Part shown: one piece after another, positions 33,179 to 44,353 of the stretch
How positions within the stretch are numbered: the stretch's first letter is position 1
Layout: each line of letters begins with the position of its first letter
NCBI GenBank assembly: GCA_001600455.1
Contig: BCKC01000006.1
Span: 558,001-622,000, forward strand
Source: Endocalyx cinctus
Lineage: Eukaryota; Ascomycota; Sordariomycetes; Amphisphaeriales; Apiosporaceae
Direction of reading: 5' to 3'
DNA length: 64,000 nucleotides
Notes under the pieces: generated by a model
Told to the model about the DNA's origin: nothing
Database searches by the model: none
The model's input: only the letters and a program-made list of their open reading frames with translations
Position numbers and translations under genes: made by a program

Positions 33179-34974
33179 TTGATTCTTGCCGCGAATCTTT
33201 ACGCCCAATTGTGTTCTTTCGTAATTTATCTCTAATTGGCCGGCGGGAGAGATAATGCGAGAACGTTTGTTTATATTACAGTCTATAAATGTTGCATAGG
33301 ACCTCCAGTCTATTCTGATCCTCTTTTTCTCTTTTCTCGTATCGGTGCAACGGTGTAACGGAAATGGTAAAGAAAAAAGGGGATTCTGGTTATAGTATAA
33401 TGCGTATAATATTATTATAATATAGTATTACCCGGTAGCCGAAATCCAAGTAGAAAACTAGGATTTTCTAAGATATGGCTAATGGCACTCGGGTCCTTGA
33501 CCAAAGTGAATAAAGGGGGGAGAATATATGAAGAAAGAAATAGTATAATTCTGGTAGGATCTATGAAAAATGGGAAAGAGAAAGAGGAGGGATGAGGGTA
33601 CGGTCGATGATATAAACAAATGGACGGGTAACTTGGTTTTTTTTTGGAATTCTAGATAACGGCTTGATATCATAGGAGGTAGCGGGAAGATCTCTTCTGA
33701 TCCCCGTATCTAACCAACATCTATGACTATATCAGGTACCTAGTCATATGGATACATAACTCATAGGAACCCGAAATACTTAGGTTTCTTTTTTTTTTTT
33801 TTTCTTTGATTAAAAAAAAAAACATTGGCGTGTGAGGGTACCTATATAAGTAAGCATATTATCATCATAGGATCTCAGGTTTCGAGCTTGTTTCTCCAGA
33901 CTTGATCGTCGTCGTCATTATTTATCTGTCTATGTCAACCTAGCTCGCTCCCTCTTTTTATCTGTTTCCTTTCCCACCCCTCCTTCACATCCCATTCTAA
34001 AAATAAGGTTTCATTTGTACCCCCATCACACCCCGTCTCGAAATTTCGTTTCGAAATACCTAGAACTCAAGAGTAATCAAAATAAAATAAAATTTTTCCT
34101 TGTTTTCACCGACTCCGGACGATGATTTTGGGCTAAATTAAAAAAAAAGATAAACCGACTCGAGAGGACGGAAATATCCTTGGTACCTAAAAAGAGAAGA
34201 TAGAGAGAGGCCTCTGAGAGAATGAACCTCGGCATCTTACAGATAGCGGGGAGAACGGACCGTTGACCGATTTGTCTCGCATACATATTATATTACAGCA
34301 CGGAAACGTACATATAAAGTACAGTATATAATTTTGTAAACATTCTTCAAACTTTTGGAGCTTTATTTTTTTAATACGAAGTCTCGCAACAAACGCTGTA
34401 ATAGGAAAAGTTTGATTTCGTCGCGGGTCTTAACAAAAAAAAAAATTATTATTACTATTGAATGAAACTCCACTGTTTAAAGGTAAAGAAACGGGGACGT
34501 CAATATAATATACATACTATCAGATCTAGCCCGTTAATACTCTTGTTCTAGGGTTCTGTAACAGATGTCAAAGATTCTCGAGAACCCTTCCTTTCTCGCA
34601 TGACATGCCAAAAATGGTCACCAACCCGTGTGGGGACGGCGACACGTCTGCAATGCCAAACCTCGCCGTCGTGAAATTAAGGGCACCAGTATAATCCACT
34701 TCTCTGTACATATAGCTTGTCATACCATACCTAGTTACATATCATTCTGTAGTGTACATGGATACGACATATCGCTTGATTAAAAACTAACTTTGACTTA
34801 ATACCCTGTTTTACCACCTGGGACAACCTCATGAATGACAATGAAGACACGAGCACCAAAAAAAAAAAAGGAACAATGCGCTAACACGAATAATTTCCCA
34901 CCCGTTTTAGCTTTTGCTATATTTTGTACAGATAAGATCATAAGACACTTTTCTTCTTTTATGGTTTCAATCTT

Positions 34975-36204
34975 TTACGAGCTGCTTCCGGCCTGGGATT
35001 CACCAGCGCTCGCCGCCATCTGCCACGCCGGGATGGAAGCCTTTCCACCCGGCAACCCGTTCGCGAACGGGCTGGAGCGGCCGCCGAGGGACGAGAGGTA
35101 ACTCTGCCTACCGGCGGCGTTCGCGTTGGCCGGCGTAGTTTCTTCCGTCGCCGTCGCGTTCGCGTTCGCGTCTCCTCCCTCTTTAGGTGCGGCGTCCGGG
35201 ACCGGCGTCGAGGAAGAAGCAGCAGCAGCACCACCACCACTACTGCTGCTACCGCCGAACGACGCCGCGGCGCCGTTCGTCGCGGGCTTAGCGGCGAAGC
35301 TGCCGTTCGTAGTAGATGTGGCGGGGGTGGAGGAGGAGGTGATTCTCTGATTCATCAACGACTTCAGGCTCTTGATTTCATTGCTGATATCCCGTAGACG
35401 TCCGTCGGTAAATTCCTTGTTCTCCGCCATAGATTTGGGCACGTTTCCTTTCAAGGTCTTTACGTCTTCCCGTATCCGCTCCGTCTCGTCTTCGTGTCGT
35501 CGAATGGTAGTATTAGTATCTCGCATGAACGTTTCGAGCTCTTGGATGACCTTGTCGAGTTTTTCGGTCCGCTGGGTCTCGGACACTTTCAGTTCTTCCG
35601 TATCTTTTACTACTTGTTCGATCATGGCAAATGCCTTTTCAAACTGATCGTCGACGACAGTTTTATCTTGATCCAACTTTTCCGGCGTCGGTGGTGATAC
35701 AAGGGGATATAGATAGCGCTAAGTGATATGGTTAGCATGCATGCTTCTGAGATTAGTTAAATATGATGAATAACCTACTTTTGAGATAAAATAGAGTCCA
35801 TATCCTACACCGCCCATGACCGTAGCCATTATGAACCAGTCGCGCCAGTCCCTCTTAGGGGGTTCCGGAGGAGGTGGTTGCCATCCGTAGGGCTGTTGGG
35901 GATGTTGCGAAAAATAAGGCTGCTGTTGTTGAACGGGTCCGGGAGCATATTGAGGAGGGGGTGACGATGTAGGTGGTGGTGCGCCGGTACGGGCGAATGC
36001 GGCGTCGATTTCTTCTTGAGTAAGGTTTTTTGATCGTAGGAAAGATATTTTACTCTCGAGGGACGACGAGACTACATTTGGGTCCTGTAGAACTACAGTT
36101 TTGGCAAGTCAGCATTTCGATCTGAATATATATAATATACGTTAATCGAAAGGGTAAAACTTACAACCGACTGCGGAAGCCACTATTTCCTCGCGAATAG
36201 CCAT
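34975..36204 (-). CDS. PEX14: Peroxin-14, peroxisomal import docking protein
   Basis: Pex14 docks cargo-loaded Pex5 at the peroxisome membrane and forms part of the import pore. There are three exons: 36165-36204, 35779-36092 and 34975-35718, with introns of 72 and 60 bp, giving 365 residues. Splicing yields M-A-I-R-E-E-I-V-A-S-A-V-G-F-L-Q-D-P-N-V, the conserved Pex14_N start. It continues S-F-L-R-S-K-N-L-T-Q-E-E-I-D-A-A-F (Pex5-binding helices, about 1-50). Next is a Pro/Gln-rich linker, then one membrane helix (W-F-I-M-A-T-V-M-G-G-V-G-Y-G-L, about 100-117). A coiled coil (about 135-235) and a Ser/Gly/Ala/Asn-rich tail follow. All three exons are needed to make the canonical N-terminus, which supports the model. 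Confidence 0.93.
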
Positions 36205-36953
36205 GGTTATAGTAAAAAAAAAAATACAAAAACAACAAAGAAAGAATAAGATTTCTCAATCAGTATGTGTAGTTATACCATGGTCTAATGCGCCGAATCC
36301 AAACCCGAGTAATCAAATCGTCTCTATGATTCCACTCAGTGAGACGACTTTTAATGTATGCTACCTAACATGTAATAACAGTTAGTATCGCAAATGATTT
36401 GAGGATGGATATGTTTGGGTTGATGATGATGAAATAATACACGGTACGCTACACGGTAGAAGAGGTTGGCAGGTTGGTTAGTTTAAGCCGAGGCTCAAAA
36501 TTTCATATGTTACCCTTGACGCTTGACAAATTGGGGTTAGCGTGATTGATACTTTTGCTCAGCTACTCAGGCCGACTTACCCAGTAAATCCATACTAACT
36601 CATACGAATGCAGGGATCCAATACAACTCAACCACAAGCTTCAATTCCAGAAACAGAGCCTGGTAACCTTTCACTCACTCACACACACACACATATATAT
36701 TTAAGTATAAAACTAAGTGCTTTCTTTACACAATGCCAAAAGCCGCACTATTATCTTCTCAGGCTGGTATTCCACCCTCCTAGAAGTTAGAATAAGTTTC
36801 AACCACGATAAATCTTATTATACAACGTGGTGAGCGGGATTCAATTTAGGAAAAGTCCAAAGCGACTTTATTGCATTATTTGCTGTGGAATCTTGAAAGG
36901 GAACTTCGTACTTTTGTACGAATTGACGTCTTAACGCCCCTTATCGTATCTTT
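36205..36953. other. Intergenic, 750 bp
   Basis: It holds the promoter of Pex14 and the 3' end of the NB-ARC/TPR gene. A short CA and TA repeat lies near 36680-36702. No gene is seen. Confidence 0.6.
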
Positions 36954-39900
36954 CTAATGTTTTTCAGGCCCGCCGGACTGTTCCCTTTTCCAACTTTCTA
37001 GACGATGTAATGCATTTTGAGTATGCGGATGCTCCGGTCCTAATATACGCGTCCGTAACTGGACGCATTGTTCCAGTAATTCGATTGCGTTATTCTCACG
37101 GCCCTGCAACTTCCAAGTATATGATAGGCTCTGCATAGACATTAATATATCGGGATGCTCTGGGCCTAATATCGTCTTTCTCGTTTCTATTACTTGTTTA
37201 AGTAATAACTCAGCCTCGTTGAATCGACCTTGATTATTGTACGTCGTCGTTAGGTTATTCATAGCGGTTAATATATCGGGATGCTTTGGGCCTAATGTTA
37301 TTTTTTCCGTTTTTATTACTTGTATAAATAATAATTCAGCCTCGTTGAATCGACCTTGATTATCGTACGTCGTCGCTAGGTTATTCATAGCGATTAATGT
37401 ATTAGGATGCTCTGGGCCTAATGTCGTTTTGCTCGTTTCTATTACTTGTATAAGTAATAATTCAGCCTCGTTAAATCGACCTTGATCACTGTACATCNTC
37501 GCTAAGTTACTCATAGCGGTTAATATAGCAGGATGCTCTGGGCCTAATGTTATTTTTTCCGTTTTTATTACTTGTATAAATAATAATTCAGCCTCGTTAA
37601 ATCGACCTTGTTTATTGTACGTCTTCGCTAAGTTATGCATAGTGTGTAATATATTAGGATGCTCTAGGCCTAATATCGTTTTTTCCGTTTCTATTACTTG
37701 TATAAATAATAATTCAGCCTCGTTGAATCGACCTTGATTATCGTACGTCGTCGCTAGGTTATTCATAGCGATTAATGTATTAGGATGCTCTGGGCCTAAT
37801 GTCGTTTTGCTCGTTTCTATTACTTGTATAAGTAATAATTCAGCCTCGTTAAATCGACCTTGATCACTGTACATCNTCGCTAAGTTACTCATAGCGGTTA
37901 ATATAGCAGGATGCTCTGGGCCTAATGTTATTTTTTCCGTTTTTATTACTTGTATAAATAATAATTCAGCCTCGTTNAATCGACCTTGTTTATTGTACGT
38001 CTTCGCTAAGTTATGCATAGTGTGTAATATATTAGGATGCTCTAGGCCTAATATCGTTTTTTCCGTTTCTATTACTTGTATAAATAATAATTCAGCCTCG
38101 TTGAATCGACCTTGATTATCGTACGTCGTCGCTAGGTTATGCATAGCGCTTAATATATCGGGATGCTCTGGGCCTAATATCGTCTTTCCCGCTTCTATTG
38201 CTTGTGTTCCTAATAATTCGGCCTCCTCGTAACGCGCTGTTCCGAGAAGTACATAAACAAGTATCGAAGTGTTTATCAATGCCGATTTATTGTTTTGCTC
38301 TGGCAGCTCTTCATATACAGCTAGTGTCTTCCTTATCATACCTTCCGCCATGGAATATTTGCCTTGTTCGAGCGCATACCATGAGCCATTACGCAGAAGT
38401 AACGCCCATTCTTTTAATGAGTTCTCATCGTCTGGACGATGGTAGATAGCGCCTTCAACATGGGCAAAGAGCTTTCGACACGTTTCCCAATTTTCATATT
38501 TTCCTGACGGGAATGCATTTGCCATTCGGTGAATAAATTGTTGCTTGAACTTTTCGGCCTCTTCATACGTATCTAGCCACGTTCTTGTAGACAGCTGAAC
38601 CAGTCGGTGCATTTCGAAAGTATCGCCCGTCTCGTTTGTAGCGATCAAGGAATAGTTTCTCAGCATTTTTATGTCTTCTTCGAAATCTTCATTTAAAGTA
38701 TCGTTCAAGTATGAGGTCAAAGAACTGGTATAACTTTCATCGTCAGAACCTTGGTCGTCGGAGCTCTGGTCATCATAACTTTGGTCATCAGAGCTCTCTG
38801 TTTGTTCAATGGGCCGAATCAATGACTCAGAAATACCCTGGCAGTCGAAAAAGCTCATAAGGGAAAGGAGATCAGCTGCAGAGGCTCGTTTGTGTCGGAC
38901 GTGTTCAAAAGATATCTGCCAAGTCGAAATGACCGAGTTTGAAGTGCTCGCATCTCGCCGAAGATCGTTTACTTCGCGATTCAAGAGATTTGACCTGTCT
39001 CGCTCGCTTTCTTGAAACTTTTTCAAGTAGCTTCGGACGGAGATCCGCGGCGCCCTTTGCTGTATGTAAGCCCCTGCTTGGCTGATGGCAAGAGGGATAT
39101 AATCGAGCGCCTCAACGAGTTCGAGACCACCATCTACATCTGACGAGGCTCCAGATTTTGTTGCCAGTAACGAAAGGGCATGGTCACGCTCCATTGGTCC
39201 CACATCGATAACAGTCTTGTGAGTGCCCGTTAACCTGAAAGCTAGGTCTTTGTCTCGCGAAGTAATGAGAATGGCACCGTGGGGACTTTGCGGCAGATAT
39301 GTCCACAGAGGTTTTTTCCCGCCTTCGTTAGAAGTCGCAGTCTGCTTAGCCTTGCCGCCGCCATCTATGTCGTAAAAAACGTCGACATCGTCGGCGCTGT
39401 CCAGGACCATGATCCACTTTCCATTGTGCTCGTTGGCTAACCAATGATGAACAAGCTGCGGAACGTATACGCCGGTTTGGTCGCGACCGGGAAGCTTGAC
39501 GATATCTGCGATTGCTTTGAAGCCTTCCTCCACGCGCTGCCGCGTACCGGCGTGGACCCAGAATATCCAGATCTCTTCGTTGTTCTGTTTGGAGGCTTCC
39601 CTTGCTCGATACATGTATTCGATAGCAATCTGTGACTTGCCTACACCCCCTAGTCCCGCGAGGGCGACCCGCGAGGCCGGGTCGGCAAATGCATGGTCTA
39701 CCTTCTGAAGAAGGACTTTGCGGTCGACAAAATCGACATCACGGCGAAAGGGGACATTTGATCTTGGTTTTGGAGGTGTTCCTGGTCGTTCTTTTTGGAC
39801 ATTTGATAAATGAAAAGATTAGTGTCCGTCTAGATGAAAACGTTCGGATGTGTTAGCGGCTTTAGTTGGTACTTTAGCTTACCTGGGGATAAATGGATCT

Positions 39901-39982
39901 GATTAGTGATAGATCCGCTATTTTGTCCCACTTCAAGGCCGTAATTATTACCCCTAAAGGATATCGTCGAGGCTTCTGTCAT
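36954..39982 (-). CDS. NB-ARC/TPR NOD-like receptor (fungal STAND protein)
   Basis: Exon 1 is 39883-39982 and exon 2 is 36954-39790, with a 92-bp intron (GTAAGC...AAG), giving 978 residues. Exon 1 encodes only 33 residues with a G-N-N-Y-G-L-E-V-G-Q-N-S-G-S-I-T-N-Q pattern, joined to E-R-P-G-T-P-P. The NB-ARC has P-loop G-L-G-G-V-G-K-S (79-86), Walker B W-I-M-V-L-D-S-A-D-D (about 159-168) and sensor-like A-I-L-I-T-S-R-D (206-213). A Ser/Asp/Glu-rich linker (S-S-D-D-Q-S-Y-D-D) follows. From about 530 to the end are some ten 42-residue kinesin-light-chain-type TPRs (L-G-P-E-H-P...N-L-A...Y...Q-G-R-F-N-E-A-E-L-L). Such receptors sense non-self and trigger cell death or defence in fungi, by analogy. 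Three ambiguous bases lie in the repeats. Confidence 0.9.
37318..38130 (-). repeat. 378-bp higher-order tandem repeat (three TPRs per unit)
   Basis: Matching strings recur at a period of exactly 378 bp. For example, the string beginning CGACCTTGATTATC starts at 37351, 37729 and 38107. Each unit codes for three distinct 42-residue TPRs, so units resemble each other more than neighbouring TPRs do. The array spans about 2.2 units inside the receptor gene. Confidence 0.85.
37498..37977. other. Ambiguous bases at 37498, 37876 and 37977
   Basis: These are N calls inside the tandem TPR array. Positions 37498 and 37876 are exactly one 378-bp unit apart, so they are homologous sites in two copies. 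This points to unresolved copy variants in the assembly. The first two N fall in the middle of a codon (A-N-G). Confidence 0.95.
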
Positions 39983-40514
39983 GGTGAATAATCCATACGC
40001 ACGGTTTCGCGTCTCAGCAAGATGTTGATTGAAGTTACAGCTTATGTGCGGATGATATTATGTGAGGAGAAAGATTACTTTTTTTGTATTTTTGCTAGAG
40101 GCCTCCAGGAAAGGCTGCGTGTGAACGTGATGGCCTTCGGACCCCTCACTGATGCCTAATTAATGATAGGGCTCAGCTCTTATTGACCAATGAGCATACC
40201 TTAAGAGACATACATTCACGGATCTAACAGTCTTCCTTTACATGGTACGCATAGAGATTCTTATTCAACGATGCTTTTTAATAGAGTAACAACCTTTCTT
40301 ATAACTGTGACGGGAAAACAGGGGTGGGGGTGGATATATGAGAAAAACAGGAACTGGAACTAAACTACTAAAAAATGCTCAGGAAAAAAGCAAACACGAC
40401 GTGATATGAAAATCTCGATTTATATATATAAAAAAAAAAGACAGCCCTTTCTTTTCTTTTCGTCCTTTGATCATTCGTCTCTAATTGTAATTATTGTAAT
40501 TATTTACACTAGGC

Positions 40515-40640
40515 ACGTAGTAGGCAGTATATACCTACCTAGGTAGCCTTATTGCTTACCTACTTAAGTAGGTACCTATATCTAGTGTACTATCCACTAA
40601 GTAGTTCTGGTAGACTGTAGTGTAGTGTAGGTTAGGGGTA
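40515..40640. repeat. TACCTA/TAGGTA low-complexity block
   Basis: Overlapping direct and inverted copies of TACCTA and TAGGTA, similar in kind to the block at 21755-21912. Confidence 0.6.
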
Positions 40641-40685
40641 CTTACATATTATCATCTTACTTATTTCATCATCCCCCTTTTACTG

Positions 40686-40688
<3 letters not shown>

Positions 40689-40716
<28 letters not shown>
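40689..40716. repeat. Poly(A) run of 28
   Basis: An uninterrupted A run in the divergent promoter region, visible directly. Confidence 0.85.
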
Positions 40717-40719
<3 letters not shown>

Positions 40720-41405
40720 CACCTTCGAAAACAAAACAAAAAAAACACACACTCGTCCCATCTTTTCATACTCGGACCGTTTCGAAGAAAACCAAAGCCA
40801 AAGAAGGACGTTATGCGCGCTCGGCCAAGATAAAAACAGCGAACGCCAAACCGGATTTACAAGTTATGAATCCTTCCCCTCCCATCCTGTCGTTGTCGCC
40901 GTCCCGAAATACTTCCTCCCCCCCTCCGTAAAAACCACATTGACGTAGTCCAATTATCATAAAAGTCATAAAACCAAAAACTTTTTTTTTCTGAACGGAC
41001 GGAACCTTAAATGGGGAGGTAGATTCAAAAGGAGTTTTTATTCTATGAACGACAATGCGAGAGTCAACACAACCTCGTCCAAGGTCTTCTTGCTCGTCCT
41101 CGTTCCCTTCTCGTATCGGGTTTCGATTTGCGATCGCGTCTCGAAAGATAAACGACGAATAATATTACGGAATTGAATCAGACTTCGTTGAAGAAGAAGT
41201 AAAGCGGAGGAGAGAAAAAAAAAGAAAGACAGAAAGGTTTGGAACGTGGGAATATATAATCATACAAGACATTTCTCGCCCAATCAACTATCGACCGGAA
41301 GAATCGCAAAACGCAAAACGCAACAAAATAGGGAAAAGATTTACACCCCCTCGGAAAATATATACATATATATATAGTATATACAAAACGCAGAGAAACT
41401 GCATC

Positions 41406-42537
41406 ATGCGAGATTATGCCTTCGCATCCGGGTCTCGCATATATAACGTCCAACACCGTAACCCATCCATTGACAACAATAACAACCGACGCGTCGCATT
41501 GACTACTCTCCTAATCGCATTAACGTCCCAACAAGCCCTAGCACTACCCGTATGGAACTTTCCCGGTCGGAGACCACTCGTCACCGTAAGCTTTTATAAT
41601 TCCAATCCCAAACTTAAGAAAGAAAGAGAGAGAGAGAGAGAAACAAAAAGGGGGAGGAGGAAAGGAGAGGAGGGATAAATCGTATCTAACAAAATCACAC
41701 AAAAAAAAACAAAAGGCCTCGAATAACCTCTACAACGTCCCCGCGCGCTGGCACTCGGGCCGCCGTCTCGGCGGCGGTAAGGCCCAAGCCAGCGACTACG
41801 CCCCGGCGTGGACGGTTCTCCTGTTCGGGATACTGCTCGCGCTGCTCGTCGTCCTCCCCGTGACGGCGCATATCCGGGGTAGGGTAACGCGAAGGCAGAA
41901 GCGGGAACTCGAGATCGGGGAACCACCACGACAACGACAATCTCTTTCTTCGTTCTTTTCGTACTATCGCAATTGTTCCCGCTGGACCAGCCACCGCGAC
42001 GACGATAACGATAACGCTAACGCTAACGCCTGGACGAGACGCGGTAGGAGACGTATCGATACTACGTGCGCGAACGGGATCGAGAATGGACACGACGAAA
42101 TCATAATACCGGACGATAATTATAGCAACAACAACAATAATAATGATAATAGTAATAATAATTGGGAATGGGGCGGTTGGGGTTGGAGGAGGAGACGAAG
42201 GGGTAGGGATACGGATAGGTTCCTGAACGCGGGCGTCGGCGGCAGAAGTCGAAGCAATAGCAATAATTTTAGTAGCAAGAAAAAGAGGCGGTCGAAGAAG
42301 AATACTAATAACAACAAGAAGATGTTACTCCTGATCCGGGCTCAGAGGGCCGGTAGTAGCGCCGGAGGGGCGGCGAGGTCGAGATCGAGATCGATATCGC
42401 AACATGGTCGAAACGGCGCGGCTGCGAGGAAACCGGAGACCATGACGGTCTCGGATCTGTATCTTTACGTGTTTGACGTTATGAGGAAGAATAGCGGTAA
42501 TCCGAAAAGGATGGAGAAACGGGGGAAGTTGGGATAA
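41406..42537 (+). CDS. Unknown protein with two hydrophobic segments and Asn/Arg-rich tail
   Basis: Exon 1 is 41406-41585 and exon 2 is 41716-42537, with a 130-bp intron (GTAAGC...AAAAG), giving 333 residues. Residues about 29-48 (V-A-L-T-T-L-L-I-A-L-T-S-Q-Q-A-L-A) look like a signal peptide or anchor behind an unusually long 28-residue N-terminal extension. The second hydrophobic helix is about 92-113 (W-T-V-L-L-F-G-I-L-L-A-L-L-V-V-L-P-V). The remainder is basic and low-complexity: an Asn-rich run, a short W-E-W-G-G-W-G-W patch and Arg/Ser repeats. It ends with a more ordered segment (M-T-V-S-D-L-Y-L-Y-V-F-D-V-M). I recognise no family. The splice joins two in-frame exons and removes a purine-rich insert, but an alternative start inside exon 1 is possible. 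Confidence 0.6.
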
Positions 42538-43072
42538 CATGGGGAGAGATCTTTTTTTTTCCTTCCCTTCCCCTCCTATTGTTTTGTTATAAATTTATAT
42601 TTTCTGAATAAGACAAACCAGTAAAAGATACCCGGTTCATGAATCATATTGTATCAACTTGCTCAGCTTACGACGTGATGAGGAGTAACGTGTTGTCACA
42701 GCTTATGTCCCTGAACGATGTATTATCATACGTATATCATTTGAATAACATCATATTCATAAAACTATTACCTCCCAGAACTCCCAGGTTAGCTAGGTAT
42801 ACGACTCTCTTCTACCTCCCACTTTTCCCACACCTCTCCCCTCCCAAGAATCCCCCATCAATCTACCCCTATGGTATAACACAAAGTAGCATACGATGCC
42901 TTTTCCGCCAATACTCTCTCTTTCTCTCTATCTATATAAATGCGTATATCTATCTATTATATATATACTTTTTTATATAATATGCAAAAGTAAAATGATA
43001 TATAGAAAATCCATCTGCATGAATTATTACCGAAAGGGAAAAAAAAAGGGGGAGAAAGAAGGAAAACACAAA
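42538..43072. other. Intergenic between convergent genes
   Basis: About 535 bp of AT-rich DNA holding both 3' untranslated regions. A 113-codon frame here is AT-rich and low-complexity and is not called. Confidence 0.6.
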
Positions 43073-44353
43073 TCACCAACTCATCAACCCCTTCGCACGA
43101 TCGAACCCGCCTCTAAGCTGCTTATCCGGCTTCACCACCTTCCCCTGCAAGACCGTATACCTAACGATATTTTCGCAATCTTCCGGCCTGACGCGAGCCA
43201 ACCAGATACACTGAGCCGCGCCGTCCTCTTCCTCTTCTTTTCCTTCCTCGGTAGCGGCAAAACCCTTCTTCTTCACCAACGCATCCACGTCGTCTTCTTC
43301 CTCATTACCACTACTCTTCCCCCTCGAAACCCCGTCCACCCCGAACGCGTCCGGCCTCCGATAGACCATGACGTTGGCCGAATACTTGTGCCCGCCGACG
43401 TGGCTGATGAAGTAAACGCCTACGCCGCCGGGCCGCGCGTCGTCGAGGTCGCGAAACAGGCCGAGGGGACGCAAGTGGCGCTCGAGCTCTTTCCGTAACA
43501 AGGGGGCGCTCTGGCCGCATCGCGCGTCGCGCGTCTTTTGCGAGCAGAGGAGGATGATGGCCCGGTGGGGCAGAGGTTTGGCTTGGACGATCGTGGGGGT
43601 GGCGTCTGCTTCTTTGGCGTCCGGGAGGGGGATGACGAGGGATTTGGGGAGTTTAGGAGTGGCGGTTTCCGGTGGTGATGATAAGGACGAAGAAGAAGAG
43701 AGGGGCATCGTCGTCGTGGGCGCGTGGTTCACGTATTCGGATATCAGCGTAGGCACCGCCGCCGGCGTCACGTTCTCCAGGACGGTCCACGCCGGGAGGA
43801 CGACTACGGTGGTCGGCTCCGAGTAATCCGTCGTGTGAGACGGCGTGGGGATATTAGAGGCCGAGAGCATCAGTCGCTTTACGTCGTATCCCACTCCTCG
43901 ATTTTATGTTTAGCCAATGAAGATGACAAGTCAAAGAAAAAGAAAGGGGGAGAAAAAAAAACATACGCCATTACTCGGTTTCGCCGCCCTCCCGAAAGCC
44001 TCCATAACGCTCCCCTTCTCGTCCTCCACGTCCCTCACCCAATCCGACTTGCCCGTCGCGACGAGCACGTGGGTGCTCCACCCCTTGACGTGGCCGTAGA
44101 GCAGGTCGGATTCCTCGACCTTGAAGTTGCGAGGGTACCGCACGTGGCAGCTCTCGCAGTCGTGCGCGCAATCCGCGCCGTCCACGGCCGGGTCCGTACG
44201 CGGGAAGAGCTCCGATATGGAGGCTTGGCGATGGTCGTCGCCGTTACTCCCCCCGGCGAGCTTCTTGGCTCCGTCGAAGATCGATTTGAACCCCAGGGCT
44301 ACTTTCTGCTTGAGCGGCGGCGTCGGGCCGGCGGGGGCGGCTGACGATGACAT
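43073..44353 (-). CDS. APD1: Apd1/Aim32-like bis-His [2Fe-2S] thioredoxin-fold ferredoxin
   Basis: Exon 1 is 43967-44353 and exon 2 is 43073-43876. The 90-bp intron (GTATGT...AAAG) gives 396 residues and joins P-S-N-G to R-L-M-L-S-A-S-N-I-P. The N-terminal part has C-A-H-D-C-E-S-C-H-V-R-Y-P and G-W-S-T-H-V-L-V-A-T-G-K-S-D-W. The C-terminal part has C240-S-Q-K-T-R-D-A-R-C249 and H288-V-G-G-H292. The spacing C-x8-C...H-x3-H is the cluster-binding pattern known for yeast Apd1 and Aim32, non-Rieske [2Fe-2S] proteins with two His ligands. The Suc_Fer-like family match is strong. Yeast Apd1 affects actin patches and redox-drug sensitivity, but its exact reaction is unsettled. An acidic insert (E-E-E-D-D-V-D-A) lies between the cluster and the C-terminus. 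Confidence 0.87.

Larger units (their letters stand above)
33086..34974. other. Intergenic, 1.9 kb
   Basis: No gene is supported. It starts with TA and TG microsatellites next to the hydrolase start codon, then AT-rich DNA with T- and A-runs (33788-33804, 33812-33822). The right part is the 3' flank of Pex14. Confidence 0.6.
39983..41405. other. Intergenic, 1.4 kb
   Basis: The promoters of the divergent NB-ARC/TPR (minus) and two-segment membrane (plus) genes lie here. It contains a TACCTA/TAGGTA-rich block (40515-40640) and an A28 run (40689-40716). No gene is seen. Confidence 0.6.

Noticed and set aside
37318..38130. Tandem array as a CRISPR or satellite repeat
   Set aside because: Repeats are in frame, code for canonical TPRs and have no spacers. 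This is an internal protein repeat.
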